This document shows positions 36,702 through 44,894 of a stretch of DNA of 64,000 nt, piece after piece. Origin of the DNA: RGIG8306 sp964426655 (lineage in GTDB: Bacteria; Bacillota; Clostridia; Lachnospirales; Lachnospiraceae); the NCBI GenBank assembly GCA_964426655.1, contig CAYRQT010000006.1:14807-78806 (forward strand), in the 5' to 3' direction. The translations under genes were made by a program, and so were the position numbers. How positions within the stretch are numbered: position 1 is the first letter of the stretch; each line of letters opens with the position of its first letter. The notes under the pieces are model-generated. The model was not told the origin of the DNA. It saw only the letters and a program-made list of their open reading frames with translations, and did not search any database.

Positions 36702-37405
36702 TCAGAATCCGATTCTTTTGCGCACCTCGGCATAGGCATCTTCCACGTGCCCCATATCCCGTCTGAAGCGGTCCTTATCCAGTTTTTCCCCCGTCTTGCT
36801 GTCCCAGAAGCGGCAGGTATCTGGAGAACTTTCATCTGCCAGAATAATCCNNNNNNNNNNCTGCCAAATTCCACCTTAAAGTCAATCAGGGTAATGCCAA
36901 TACCGGCAAAGAATTCCGTAAGAATCTCATTGATCTGAAATACCAGCTCTGTAATCCGGTCAATTTCTTCTCTGGTAGCTGCTCCTATGGCAATGGCATA
37001 ATAGTCATTAATCATAGGATCACCCAACTCATCATTTTTATAGCTGAATTCAAGCGTCGGAGCCAGAAGTTTCGTTCCCTCAGCAATGCCAAGTTTTTTG
37101 GAAAAGCTACCAGCGGCCACATTGCGGACGATCACTTCCAGAGGCACAATTTCCACTTTTTTCACTGCAGTCTCTCTGTCGCTCAGCTCCTGCACCAGAT
37201 GGGTGGGAATACCTTTTTCTTCCAATATTTTGAACAGATAATTAGACATCTTATTGTTAATGACACCTTTGCCAACAATGGTCCCTTTCTTCTGTCCATT
37301 GAATGCTGTGGCATCATCCTTGTATTCTACAATGTAGACATCTTCCACATCTGTTTTGAAAACGCGCTTTGCTTTACCTTCATAGAGCTGCTCCAGTTTT
37401 TTCAT
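36702..37405 (-). CDS. purC: SAICAR synthetase, interrupted by an assembly gap
   Basis: Joins CAIR and aspartate using ATP. The visible parts are LEQLYEGKAKRVFKTD, DDATAFNGQKKG, EVIVRNVAAGSFSKKLG and TLIDFKVEFG; after the gap come IILADESSPDTCRFWDSKTG and the normal C-terminus ending VRKRIGF at 36702. The 10-N run (36851-36860) lies in a short turn. For one open frame the true gap should be 8, 11 or 14 bases, and 11 fits family spacing. A computed frame that ignores this would run on to 36683. ATG 37405 follows AGGAAGGG. Confidence 0.93.
36851..36860. other. Assembly gap (10 N) inside purC
   Basis: Ten Ns between codons for ...DFKVEFG and ...IILADESSP. Reading-frame arithmetic needs a length of 2 modulo 3, so the number 10 is a placeholder. 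Confidence 0.95.
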
Positions 37406-37473
37406 GAGGTACACCCTTCCTTTTCTTGGCCAATTCCATTCTAATATCCGCCCAAGGCAGACACTCCAGGGTG

Positions 37474-37502
37474 ATTATAATACAACCCTATTTATAAATC
37501 AA
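37474..37502 (-). promoter_or_regulatory. purC operon promoter
   Basis: On the minus strand, TTGATT (37502-37497), 17-bp spacer and TATAAT (37479-37474). It is only 29 bases beyond the end of the Tad-like operon, with no strong terminator between. Confidence 0.78.
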
Positions 37503-37530
37503 TAAAATCCCCGGATTCTTCTTTTCCCTT

Positions 37531-39813
37531 TTAATAAATCCCCCGTGGAACCAGGTGGGGCTGCGTTTCCTCAATCTCTGGCAGAGGCAAATTTTCTTCC
37601 TTCCATTCCAATACGAGATCCACATAAGCGCCATGACAGAGTGGATTGAGATTTGCCCCCAGTTCCATCAGCACATCACCAGCCGGTGCATTCACCGCCA
37701 GAACCTGACAATGAATTAGTGCTGTTTCCGTTTTTTCCAGTGGGGTAAAAAGCAGTGCTGTTTTTTTCTCCAGATCAACCACGCTTCCCGCCGGATAGAC
37801 TTTTCCTTCTGCCTCTACTGGGAAAGAAAAAACTACCTGTCGATTTTTGATCCACTTTTCAAAGAGCCCACTCCCAAATCCAGGTATGGAACGATGGTGT
37901 GCTTCTCCCCAGAACAGCTGATAGGTCCGCCCCGGCTCTAACAGGGTCGTTTCTTTTTCCCCCTCCATAATCCGGCAGGCTGCCACCACTGGATCATGCA
38001 CAAATATGCTTCCTGTGGAAAGTCTCAAGGTCTGGTACTGTCCTGTCTGCAGCAGGTTATTGTAAATAATCTCCACCGCCCCCTTTTGTTCTCCATTGGG
38101 GATAAGTGCTTTTGTCTGACTGGTCCAAGCCAGCTGCACCTTCCCTGTTTTCTGTTTCTGCGTCACCGGACCTGCATCAGACACAATCCATTCTCCTGCT
38201 ACCTGCAGGGTATCTGATCTGCCCTGTACACTGCCCAGATAACTTTCTCCCAGTGCCTTCACCCCCAAATCCACCCTGGCATTTATTGTTCCATAATACA
38301 AATTTTTCTTTACCACTTCTCCTTTTTGTATGTGGCTATCAGGCTGGATATACGTGTAGGAAAGGGCAATGCCCTGCTGCCAGTCCATTGGATTATCCAG
38401 TGCGCCATGCTCTGCCTTGACTTTGGATAACACAAACAGGTCCAGATCCCCCAAATCCCAGTAAGTATAAGACCTGTATCCCTGGTATCTGACATACAGT
38501 TTTCCCGGAATCTGGTAGGAAAACTGGTAATAGTAATATTTTTCACTTTTGACCTTTGTGTTGAATGAAATATCCAGATGGCATTCTACATTGACCCAAT
38601 CCGTTATTTTTCTGACCGTTCCCTTTACGTAAAAGGGCATCACGCCTACCTGAACAGTCACTGGTTCCCCTGTAGGAATGCCCCTGGTCAAATCATATTC
38701 GGATGAACGCATTTCCACCTGTGCTTCTGCCGCATTCCAGTAAATGCCTGAAGAAACCTGCTGCAGTGCCGGCTTTTGTCCATAACTTAATACCCCATTA
38801 AAACGCAGACTACGATTCATCATATATGCCATCATTCTGGTACTCATTATAGTCCATACCGACGAGTAAGTAATACCATCTTTTTGGATGGTATTTAGTG
38901 GAAAGTTTTTCCAGGTCAGATAAGTGCCGTCCGGAGAGATATGCAGGATTTCATACTGATACTTTGGATAATACAGTAACAAATCCTGCAGATTGGAATC
39001 TGTATAATAGGTATTGGCATATTTAGACCCGGTCAGGTTGTACTTTGTCGAAACCAGTGGACTTCTTCTGGAGTAGAATGATTCTGATCTGGAAAAGACA
39101 GCCTGCCCGGTTTCTGGCTTCATGCTCACCTTACTGCTCCATGTTTCCTGTCCATCCGCACTGCAGCGAAAAATAGCACTCACCTGAAAATTAGCTCCAT
39201 AATAAAGAATATGCTGTGACCATTCTTCATCTGCAAGGCCAGCCAGACCCAAAAGCACATTTTTACTCAGCTCAAAGGTTTCATAAGTACAGTTGGCTTT
39301 CATCTGGGCATCATACACCGTGTAACTGTACACCTGACCAGGAAACGGCACCCACAGCGTCTTATTCTGATAGGAGGTATCCACAAATTTCCACCCTACT
39401 GTTTCCAGGCAAAAAATGGAATCCGGTGTATATACTGGTTTTGCAGTGGAAGCCGCCAGCCCCTCATTGTTATAAGCCGTATATGCATTTTTTCTGCCAT
39501 CTGGCGTGTGCACATAAGCATAGGCATAGAAATTACCTGTGCTGGTGGTCTCCACAATATATTCTGCTGAATAGATATCCACCTGCACGAACGCAAAGGA
39601 CAATTCCTCCACATCTGTTTTAGGATCTTTATAACAAACTCCGTATCGCTTATCAACATAATACGTATATTGTATGCCTTCCGAAGTTTTTCCTGTTTTT
39701 TTTACTACATCTGCTGCAGTTGCCATCTCTCCAGCATAAACAATTTCTGAAAAACCTCCCAGGAGAAACAGGCAGAAAAGAAAAGTTCCCAGCAGTTTAC
39801 TCCACTGTGCCAT
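37531..39813 (-). CDS. Large secreted beta-rich protein of the Tad-like operon
   Basis: A 760-residue exported protein. The signal peptide (hydrophobic residues ~8-25, ending VYAGE) is followed by a Tyr/Thr/Ser-rich body with many alternating beta-strand-like stretches and no further membrane helix or sorting signal. It resembles proteins annotated with the uncharacterised DUF5704 in Clostridia, but that match is from memory. ATG 39813 follows AAAGGAGG and overlaps the preceding gene by 17 bases, so it belongs to the operon as its last gene. It may be a surface-exposed tip or substrate of the apparatus; that is inference. No catalytic motif was recognised. Confidence 0.75.
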   Translation of the reverse strand: MAQWSKLLGTFLFCLFLLGGFSEIVYAGEMATAADVVKKTGKTSEGIQYTYYVDKRYGVCYKDPKTDVEELSFAFVQVDIYSAEYIVETTSTGNFYAYAYVHTPDGRKNAYTAYNNEGLAASTAKPVYTPDSIFCLETVGWKFVDTSYQNKTLWVPFPGQVYSYTVYDAQMKANCTYETFELSKNVLLGLAGLADEEWSQHILYYGANFQVSAIFRCSADGQETWSSKVSMKPETGQAVFSRSESFYSRRSPLVSTKYNLTGSKYANTYYTDSNLQDLLLYYPKYQYEILHISPDGTYLTWKNFPLNTIQKDGITYSSVWTIMSTRMMAYMMNRSLRFNGVLSYGQKPALQQVSSGIYWNAAEAQVEMRSSEYDLTRGIPTGEPVTVQVGVMPFYVKGTVRKITDWVNVECHLDISFNTKVKSEKYYYYQFSYQIPGKLYVRYQGYRSYTYWDLGDLDLFVLSKVKAEHGALDNPMDWQQGIALSYTYIQPDSHIQKGEVVKKNLYYGTINARVDLGVKALGESYLGSVQGRSDTLQVAGEWIVSDAGPVTQKQKTGKVQLAWTSQTKALIPNGEQKGAVEIIYNNLLQTGQYQTLRLSTGSIFVHDPVVAACRIMEGEKETTLLEPGRTYQLFWGEAHHRSIPGFGSGLFEKWIKNRQVVFSFPVEAEGKVYPAGSVVDLEKKTALLFTPLEKTETALIHCQVLAVNAPAGDVLMELGANLNPLCHGAYVDLVLEWKEENLPLPEIEETQPHLVPRGIY

Positions 39814-40552
39814 CAAAATCCTCCTTTATAACCCGTTCAAAACGCAAAGACAATGGGGCGGTTTCATAAAATGTTTCCTGTGCTGACAAATAGGAGAACC
39901 CCAGTTCCAAAAGCAGGCAAACCCACTCCTTTTCCGGTAAATTCTGAATGCCCAGAAACTTTTGCAAAGCCTCCATATTCCGACAGTTGTTCACTCTGAG
40001 CCATAAAATCCCTCGACAGACATCTACTTTAGAACCATACAGTAATTGTGCATTGGTTTCAAAACGGCTCTCCATGACCACCTGATTATCCACGAGCAGA
40101 TCAAAATAAGCCGTGGCATATTCCAGGGGATAATAAACCTGCCCATCCTCTCCTTTCCACCAATATTCTGGTGAGAAAAAATAGGCCAGTTCATAAAAAA
40201 AACTGTTTTCTTTCTGATAAGTGAGAAGGCGGTAGTCCACTGTATATTTTTGCCGGCAATAGTCTCGGGCCGTTTTCAGAATCAGCGTCCTTTCCGTCTC
40301 CGTAATCTGGGTCAGGTAGGTTTCATTATCTGTGTACAGACCCTCCGGACTTGCCTGCCCGGTAAATTGCACGGCTGCTTCCAAAAGGATATCGTTTGTC
40401 AAAGTGCTTGGATTTTTATCGTATTTTTTCCAAATCACCACACCCAGAAGGCATAGGGCTGCCATTGAACCAATCCCCAAAAGCCATATTTTATGGCTGA
40501 CAGATCTGGCAGGGCCATCCTCCTTTTTCCGCACAGCTTTTTTTGTCCTCAT
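39797..40552 (-). CDS. Single-pass exported protein of unknown function
   Basis: The 251-residue protein has a basic N-terminus (RTKKAVRKKEDG), one membrane helix (~22-42, KIWLLGIGSMAALCLLGVVIW) and an extracytoplasmic domain of ~205 residues rich in Tyr, Phe and Trp. Family not recognised. ATG 40552 follows AAGGAG. The start lies inside the 3' end of the previous gene (62-base overlap) and its end overlaps the next, so it is an integral part of the Tad-like operon. Confidence 0.7.
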   Translation of the reverse strand: MRTKKAVRKKEDGPARSVSHKIWLLGIGSMAALCLLGVVIWKKYDKNPSTLTNDILLEAAVQFTGQASPEGLYTDNETYLTQITETERTLILKTARDYCRQKYTVDYRLLTYQKENSFFYELAYFFSPEYWWKGEDGQVYYPLEYATAYFDLLVDNQVVMESRFETNAQLLYGSKVDVCRGILWLRVNNCRNMEALQKFLGIQNLPEKEWVCLLLELGFSYLSAQETFYETAPLSLRFERVIKEDFDGTVE

Positions 40553-41291
40553 AATATGCTCCTTCTCCAAAAATGGCTGTACAGTCCGGGCGATGATAAC
40601 GAGGCTCGTCTGTCCCGATTTCCAAAAAATATCCATCCCATTCTCTGAGAGCCGTTGCAGAGAAAATCATTTTTTCCCCACCTTCCAGCATTTCTCCCCT
40701 TCCCACCGGCCCGTCAGATGTTGCCAGAATCAAAGCAAAAAATGTCACTTTCTCCAATGCATTCCCAATAAGCAGCTCTGATTTTGCCGGAAAATACGTC
40801 AGTTCCTTTTCTGTAAAGTCTATCTCTCCTGTGATTGTCTGTTTTTCGCAAAACGCCAGCAAATTCTCCCGAAATGCCTCTCCCCGCATTTGCAGGCTTT
40901 TTCCATCCTCTCCCCAGGGAATGACATATTTTTCCTCTTGCGTGCCCCATCCACTATGCACCACCATTTCCTCACAGTATACATACCCCATTGCCACAAC
41001 TCGATTCATCAGATTTTCCGGAGATGCTGCCGTGTCCTTTAGGCATACGCCTGACACCAAAGCAGTCTCCATTTGTTCAAAAGCCTGTTCCGGATCAAAA
41101 ATGATCTCTCCATTTTCCCCATAGCCTGCAATCAGGGCCACTGCACCGGCGTCTACTGCCTGATCCAGTGCCGTTTCCATCCAGGCCCTTTCTTCCAGCC
41201 ATGCAATGCGGCAAAGTCTTTCTCCATGCCAGTGGGAAAAAAGAAGCAGCAGGATTCCTCCATATATGATTCCACAAAGTGCGGCTCTCAT
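40491..41291 (-). CDS. Exported TadE-like protein with C-terminal His-Cys3 metal site
   Basis: The 266 residues begin with a membrane helix directly at the N-terminus (LCGIIYGGILLLLFSHW), as in TadE/TadF-type minor pilins, followed by a ~220-residue exported domain. The last 36 residues hold YHRPDC...C...PCQIC. This H-x3-C ... C-x-C-x2-C spacing resembles the small Ada-like/zinc-binding tail (YHxxxCxx ... GYxPCxxC) fused to many secreted Firmicute proteins. Metal binding is inferred. It is six bases after the previous gene in the operon. Confidence 0.68.
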   Translation of the reverse strand: MRAALCGIIYGGILLLLFSHWHGERLCRIAWLEERAWMETALDQAVDAGAVALIAGYGENGEIIFDPEQAFEQMETALVSGVCLKDTAASPENLMNRVVAMGYVYCEEMVVHSGWGTQEEKYVIPWGEDGKSLQMRGEAFRENLLAFCEKQTITGEIDFTEKELTYFPAKSELLIGNALEKVTFFALILATSDGPVGRGEMLEGGEKMIFSATALREWDGYFLEIGTDEPRYHRPDCTAIFGEGAYYEDKKSCAEKGGWPCQICQP

Positions 41292-41297
41292 CTTCCC

Positions 41298-41693
41298 CTA
41301 TGTCACCATCCCCCCATAAGCTGCTAGAACCTGTTCTTTTGCTCCAAGGCAATATACTTCCAGGCAGTCTCCTCTGGACATCCCATATCCATCCTCCAGC
41401 TTTTCTGTCTGGTCGGACAGGATTTCCACCTTAAAATTCTCTTGTGCATTGTAATAGTATATTTTATATGTCTTGACCTGAGAAGTTCCCGCCACTGCCT
41501 CATGAAAGCTGAGAAAAGTATCCCTGCTGATTGCTCCGCTCTGGCAGCTTTTTCTGACAAATTCCTTTGCCTTTCCATCAATATATCTGATTTCATCCAT
41601 TTGACTGTATTTCCTTTCCTGCTGAATGGGCCAGAAGACGCCCAGAAAGGCCAGGACAAAAATCAGCATCACCTGTCCCATCCCCTCTTTCAT
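41298..41693 (-). CDS. Small TadE-like membrane-anchored protein
   Basis: A 131-residue protein with an N-terminal hydrophobic helix (GMGQVMLIFVLAFLGVFW) and a ~110-residue exported domain. Short polar N-terminus, early helix and single Cys pairs recall TadE/TadF pseudopilins, but no defining signature is visible. ATG 41693 overlaps the previous stop by four bases and follows AAAGG. A second in-frame ATG four codons later also has a good ribosome site. Confidence 0.65.
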   Translation of the reverse strand: MKEGMGQVMLIFVLAFLGVFWPIQQERKYSQMDEIRYIDGKAKEFVRKSCQSGAISRDTFLSFHEAVAGTSQVKTYKIYYYNAQENFKVEILSDQTEKLEDGYGMSRGDCLEVYCLGAKEQVLAAYGGMVT

Positions 41694-42211
41694 CCTCTGA
41701 TCCTTTCTGTTGCTATGATCTGTTTTGTGTCCAGTGTGTACCTAATGGTCAACAAGTCTCCACTATCCAGCAGATATGTACCATCCAGCTCCATTTTCTC
41801 TGCGATTTCAGCATGGTCATGTCCGGAAAAATAAGACTGGATTCCTTCTTTATCATCTGGAATGACCACCCAGTGCTCATGGTAATAGCTGAGTGTTCCC
41901 CCGGGAATGAGCGTGAAAAGCTCCTCCTGTATGGCCAGATTTAATGCTTGGGTGATCCGCCCCATGGTGCTGATGTGCTTGCTCCACTGATCCAGTACAT
42001 AGGCTGCCCTTCTTTGCAGATACCACGCTGTCTCTCTTTGATAGATTTGGCAGGGCACTATAAAATAAAGTACGCACAGCATCCATGCCGTCACGATTTT
42101 TTCCATATTCTGATACTGCTCAGCCCCTCTGCCAAAATCGGATTTTTTATCCGTACCAATATTTGAAAAGATTCTATTGAGCAGGTCCTCCTTTTTCCAT
42201 GTACTATGCAT
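41690..42211 (-). CDS. Single-pass membrane protein of the Tad-like operon
   Basis: 173 residues: a ~40-residue cytoplasmic start, one helix (IVTAWMLCVLYFIVPCQIY, ~38-56) and an exported part of ~115 residues. Family not recognised. The first possible start is ATG 42211, because a stop lies just before it, but its ribosome site is weak. ATG 42106, which would put the helix at the N-terminus as in its neighbours, is an alternative. The stop overlaps the next start by four bases. Confidence 0.6.
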   Translation of the reverse strand: MHSTWKKEDLLNRIFSNIGTDKKSDFGRGAEQYQNMEKIVTAWMLCVLYFIVPCQIYQRETAWYLQRRAAYVLDQWSKHISTMGRITQALNLAIQEELFTLIPGGTLSYYHEHWVVIPDDKEGIQSYFSGHDHAEIAEKMELDGTYLLDSGDLLTIRYTLDTKQIIATERIRG

Positions 42212-42271
42212 TTCTCATTCAGGACCATTCGGGCTTTGCAAATGTTCCCTGCCGGAAAGCTTTTCGCTTAT

Positions 42272-42364
42272 CTACCCCAAAAGCCGTAAACTCCAAAGTA
42301 AAGCTGCTGCCAGCAGTATGCCATGAAACCCGATATACAGTCCTTCCCACACATTTTCATCCAT
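42272..42364 (-). CDS. 30-residue single-helix membrane peptide
   Basis: A very short frame, ATG 42364 to TAG 42272, beginning MDENVWEGLYIGFHG and ending in a Leu/Ala-rich helix and RLLG. AGGGGG precedes the ATG by four bases, and the upstream gene stops at 42373, only eight bases away. It fills most of what would otherwise be the only long gap in this tightly packed operon. The charged start, single helix and position suggest a real small subunit or assembly peptide; nothing similar is recalled. Confidence 0.5.
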   Translation of the reverse strand: MDENVWEGLYIGFHGILLAAALLWSLRLLG

Positions 42365-42372
42365 TTTTCCCC

Positions 42373-42831
42373 CTATTGCTGCTCAAAATCAATGCCCACA
42401 GGCGTCCCATTTCCATTCAGCAGCAATGTACACTTAAACTGTGCAGTCGGGTTAATGTAGTCTGCTGAAGAACGCTGGCTAATTTGAGCCAGGGTGTTGG
42501 GGCTGGTACCAGTTTCAGCATACTGCTTACTCACATCCAGCACCTTGTTGTACCAGCTGCCGCTAGTGTTCATTTTTGTTTTCACCAAAAGGCCAAAATC
42601 GGAGCCGCTAAATCGTTGCAGTGCATTAGAAACCATACTGCCCGAAATTTTTGCATTGTCATATTCTGCCAGTGCCCCCTGGTCAAAATCTGCCTGTAAC
42701 TGTCCGATCTGCTCCACCGCCTCATTGCTGGTCTGACTGCTGACTTTGGCAATATAAAATCCCAGACTGATCACCAGACAGGTTATAATTACCCCTGCAG
42801 CAATCATTAACCCTTTTAAACTATTTTCCAT
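42373..42831 (-). CDS. Pilin-like protein, paralogue 2
   Basis: 152 residues with an N-terminal polar start MENSLKGL, a ~22-residue helix (MIAAGVIITCLVISLGFYIA) and an exported domain with SWYNKVLD and YINPTAQFKC. N-terminus, length and these two blocks match the preceding gene's product, so the pair arose by duplication. The early helix followed by a possible coiled stretch is pilin-like, but the classic Flp processing site (G then E at +5) is not obvious. ATG follows AGGAGG. Comparable ~150-residue proteins are often mislabelled as permeases in Lachnospiraceae. Confidence 0.7.
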   Translation of the reverse strand: MENSLKGLMIAAGVIITCLVISLGFYIAKVSSQTSNEAVEQIGQLQADFDQGALAEYDNAKISGSMVSNALQRFSGSDFGLLVKTKMNTSGSWYNKVLDVSKQYAETGTSPNTLAQISQRSSADYINPTAQFKCTLLLNGNGTPVGIDFEQQ

Positions 42832-42833
42832 TT

Positions 42834-43280
42834 TTACTCCTCCTGTTGCAACTGCCGGAAAATAATACCCACAGCTACCTGATTTTTATTATATTGTATT
42901 GTGGCTTTGTATCGTCCCAAAGGATGTACGTAGGTACTTTCCCCCTCTGCATATAGGCTTTTCACAGGTACAATTCCTGTTTCTCCTCCCGGCGCCCGAT
43001 TATACCAGCTAGTGCCCCCATTAAGCTGTACAATGCACACTCCCCAGTCTTTAGCAGAATTCTTTTTAATGAAATTAATGACTGTGCTGCCATATACCTC
43101 GCGCCCTTCCCACTGAGTTAATTCTCTTTCCTCCTGAAGGTAATGCTGTTGCTGGATCTCGCCCTCCAGCCGGAGGGCAAACTGTTCTGATGTATGATAC
43201 ATATAAAGTCCAAGTGAAATTACCATCATGGTAATCATGGCCCCGGCTCCTATCAGGAGTGCTTTGAGTCCGTTCTCCAT
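42834..43280 (-). CDS. Pilin-like protein, paralogue 1
   Basis: 148 residues beginning MENGLKALLIGAGAMITMMV with a single N-terminal helix, then a Gln/Glu-rich stretch and an exported domain with TSWYNRAPGG and YVHPLGRYKATIQYN. It shares N-terminus, a WYN block and a Y-x-x-P-x-x-x-[FY]-K block with the next gene, only two bases away. It lies immediately after the T2SF gene, the place where minor or major pilins sit in Tad loci. The ATG follows AGGAGGACAA. Confidence 0.7.
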   Translation of the reverse strand: MENGLKALLIGAGAMITMMVISLGLYMYHTSEQFALRLEGEIQQQHYLQEERELTQWEGREVYGSTVINFIKKNSAKDWGVCIVQLNGGTSWYNRAPGGETGIVPVKSLYAEGESTYVHPLGRYKATIQYNKNQVAVGIIFRQLQQEE

Positions 43281-43289
43281 TTGTCCTCC

Positions 43290-44894
43290 TTACCAATTCA
43301 TCATGCTCTGCAGGGACAGTAACCCATAATAAACAAAGGGCAGAATAAGATATCCGGCCAGAGCGGCATAGAGAGGGAAAAAGGCAATCCCTTTTCCCAG
43401 CATGCTTTTTCTCTGCAATATCCTTTCGAAATCAAATTTCCGTTTTTCCCGATGGTATTCCCTCTCTCCTTCCAGTTCGGAAAAAGCTTTTTCAAGTCCT
43501 ATGCTGTCACTGGCAATCAGATGTTCTATAAAACGTACAAAGGGAGGAAATTTCTCCTGTTCCTGCAATCGGATCAGCGCCTGCTCCTCTCCCCTCTCTC
43601 CCTCATCAATACACTGCCGAATGCTCTCCTGGAAGGCCCGGGAAAATCTTTCCATCCAAAGCAGCACATCCTGTACTGTTGCATGGGGCATGTGCATCAG
43701 CATAAGCGCAATGGCCTGAAAAGAAAAAACTTCCTCTTCCAATGTAAACCGCAGAACTCTTTCCTTAAATGCCAGGTAAAGGTTTGGAAAAAGAGAGATA
43801 AGCCCTCCTCCTAAAACAATCATTCCCACACAAAGGGCTGGATCCCCCCTTAGAATATAACTCCATACCATTCCATTCCCCATAATCAATAGCAGTTTCC
43901 ATGTATAAAATATCTCTGGAGACATCCCCATTCCACTTTTTTTTAATCTTTCTCCCAGCTTCCAGGTCTTTCCATAAAATCTGGTGGTCAAGAGAGACAA
44001 AAGGCTGCTCAACGGTTTCCAGTTTGCCGCTTTTTCCAGAAATTCCCAATGTCCCCGCCCTTCTCTTTCATAAGTTTTCATACTATTTACCAAACCAAAT
44101 GCTCCTATTCCCAGAAAAAAAAGGATAATTTCCACACCTTCTCCCATACGTCCCCGATAAAAGATTTCCAGATCCGGCATGTTCATGACTGCCCAACGCC
44201 TTATCCAGGCCAGAGCAAACAGGGGGAAAAGTGCCACAAAAGCCAGCCCACTGAATAAAAAGTTATTTTTCTCCATCTGCAAAAGTTCCTGGTGCAGTTC
44301 CTGTTTAAGAAAAAAGATATTTCGTAAGTATAGGGAACTGCCCTGAATCATGCGATCACCATATTGCTGGGCCAGAAGGGACACGGAAAGGAAGGTTCTT
44401 AAAAAACGGTTCTCTACTGTATTTTCATACTGTTCTATCTCTTCCTCCGGCCGAAATGCAGTCAGGACCCTGCACATCTCACATCCGTGCAGATACATGC
44501 TGCCCCGACTTTGCCATGTGGCTTCATCCACCGCCAGATCAATGATCTGATGTTGATAAAAATGGTGACGAACCTCTTCCATGAATTGGGCAAACTGTCT
44601 GAGAAGCTGCATTTCCTCTTTCTCTCTTTGGCGTACCAACAGCTGGCCACCGCTCATCCAGGTGAGCACCAGTGCCATGCCCAGGAAAATTCCTTTCAGA
44701 TTACCGGATATAACCTGGATGGCAAAAATACTCAGGCATGCCCCGACCCACACATAAAATTTTTGCATAGCTTTTTTCCTGGCCAAAAGGCCATCTCCCG
44801 GGTACAAAAGCCCTTCGTAAATTTCCATGCTTTGTATCTTTCCCTTTAAAAAGGGGATTCTTTTACAGAAAAGATAAATATTTAAGAAAGGCAT
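43290..44894 (-). CDS. T2SF/TadB-TadC-like inner membrane platform protein
   Basis: A 534-residue multi-helix protein. Helices cluster at ~48-82, ~215-270, ~330-380 and the C-terminal ~500-530. They separate two cytoplasmic helical domains (one around LRQFAQFMEEVRHHF, one around FSFQAIALMLMHMP...VQDVLLWMERFSRAF) that resemble the paired domains of type II secretion F / TadB-TadC platform proteins. It is longer than single TadB or TadC (~300), consistent with both halves in one chain. ATG 44894 follows GGAG, overlaps the ATPase gene by 13 bases, and is preferred over GTG 44903. Confidence 0.75.
   Translation of the reverse strand: MPFLNIYLFCKRIPFLKGKIQSMEIYEGLLYPGDGLLARKKAMQKFYVWVGACLSIFAIQVISGNLKGIFLGMALVLTWMSGGQLLVRQREKEEMQLLRQFAQFMEEVRHHFYQHQIIDLAVDEATWQSRGSMYLHGCEMCRVLTAFRPEEEIEQYENTVENRFLRTFLSVSLLAQQYGDRMIQGSSLYLRNIFFLKQELHQELLQMEKNNFLFSGLAFVALFPLFALAWIRRWAVMNMPDLEIFYRGRMGEGVEIILFFLGIGAFGLVNSMKTYEREGRGHWEFLEKAANWKPLSSLLSLLTTRFYGKTWKLGERLKKSGMGMSPEIFYTWKLLLIMGNGMVWSYILRGDPALCVGMIVLGGGLISLFPNLYLAFKERVLRFTLEEEVFSFQAIALMLMHMPHATVQDVLLWMERFSRAFQESIRQCIDEGERGEEQALIRLQEQEKFPPFVRFIEHLIASDSIGLEKAFSELEGEREYHREKRKFDFERILQRKSMLGKGIAFFPLYAALAGYLILPFVYYGLLSLQSMMNW

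Noticed and set aside
36683..36704. C-terminus of purC as given by a frame crossing the Ns (ending at 36683)
   Set aside because: That frame reads a non-PurC peptide after the gap; the correct frame ends VRKRIGF with a stop at 36702.
37505..37530. Possible terminator of the Tad-like operon (AATCC...GGATT followed by TTTATT)
   Set aside because: The stem is only about five base pairs and overlaps the purC promoter region; too weak to call.
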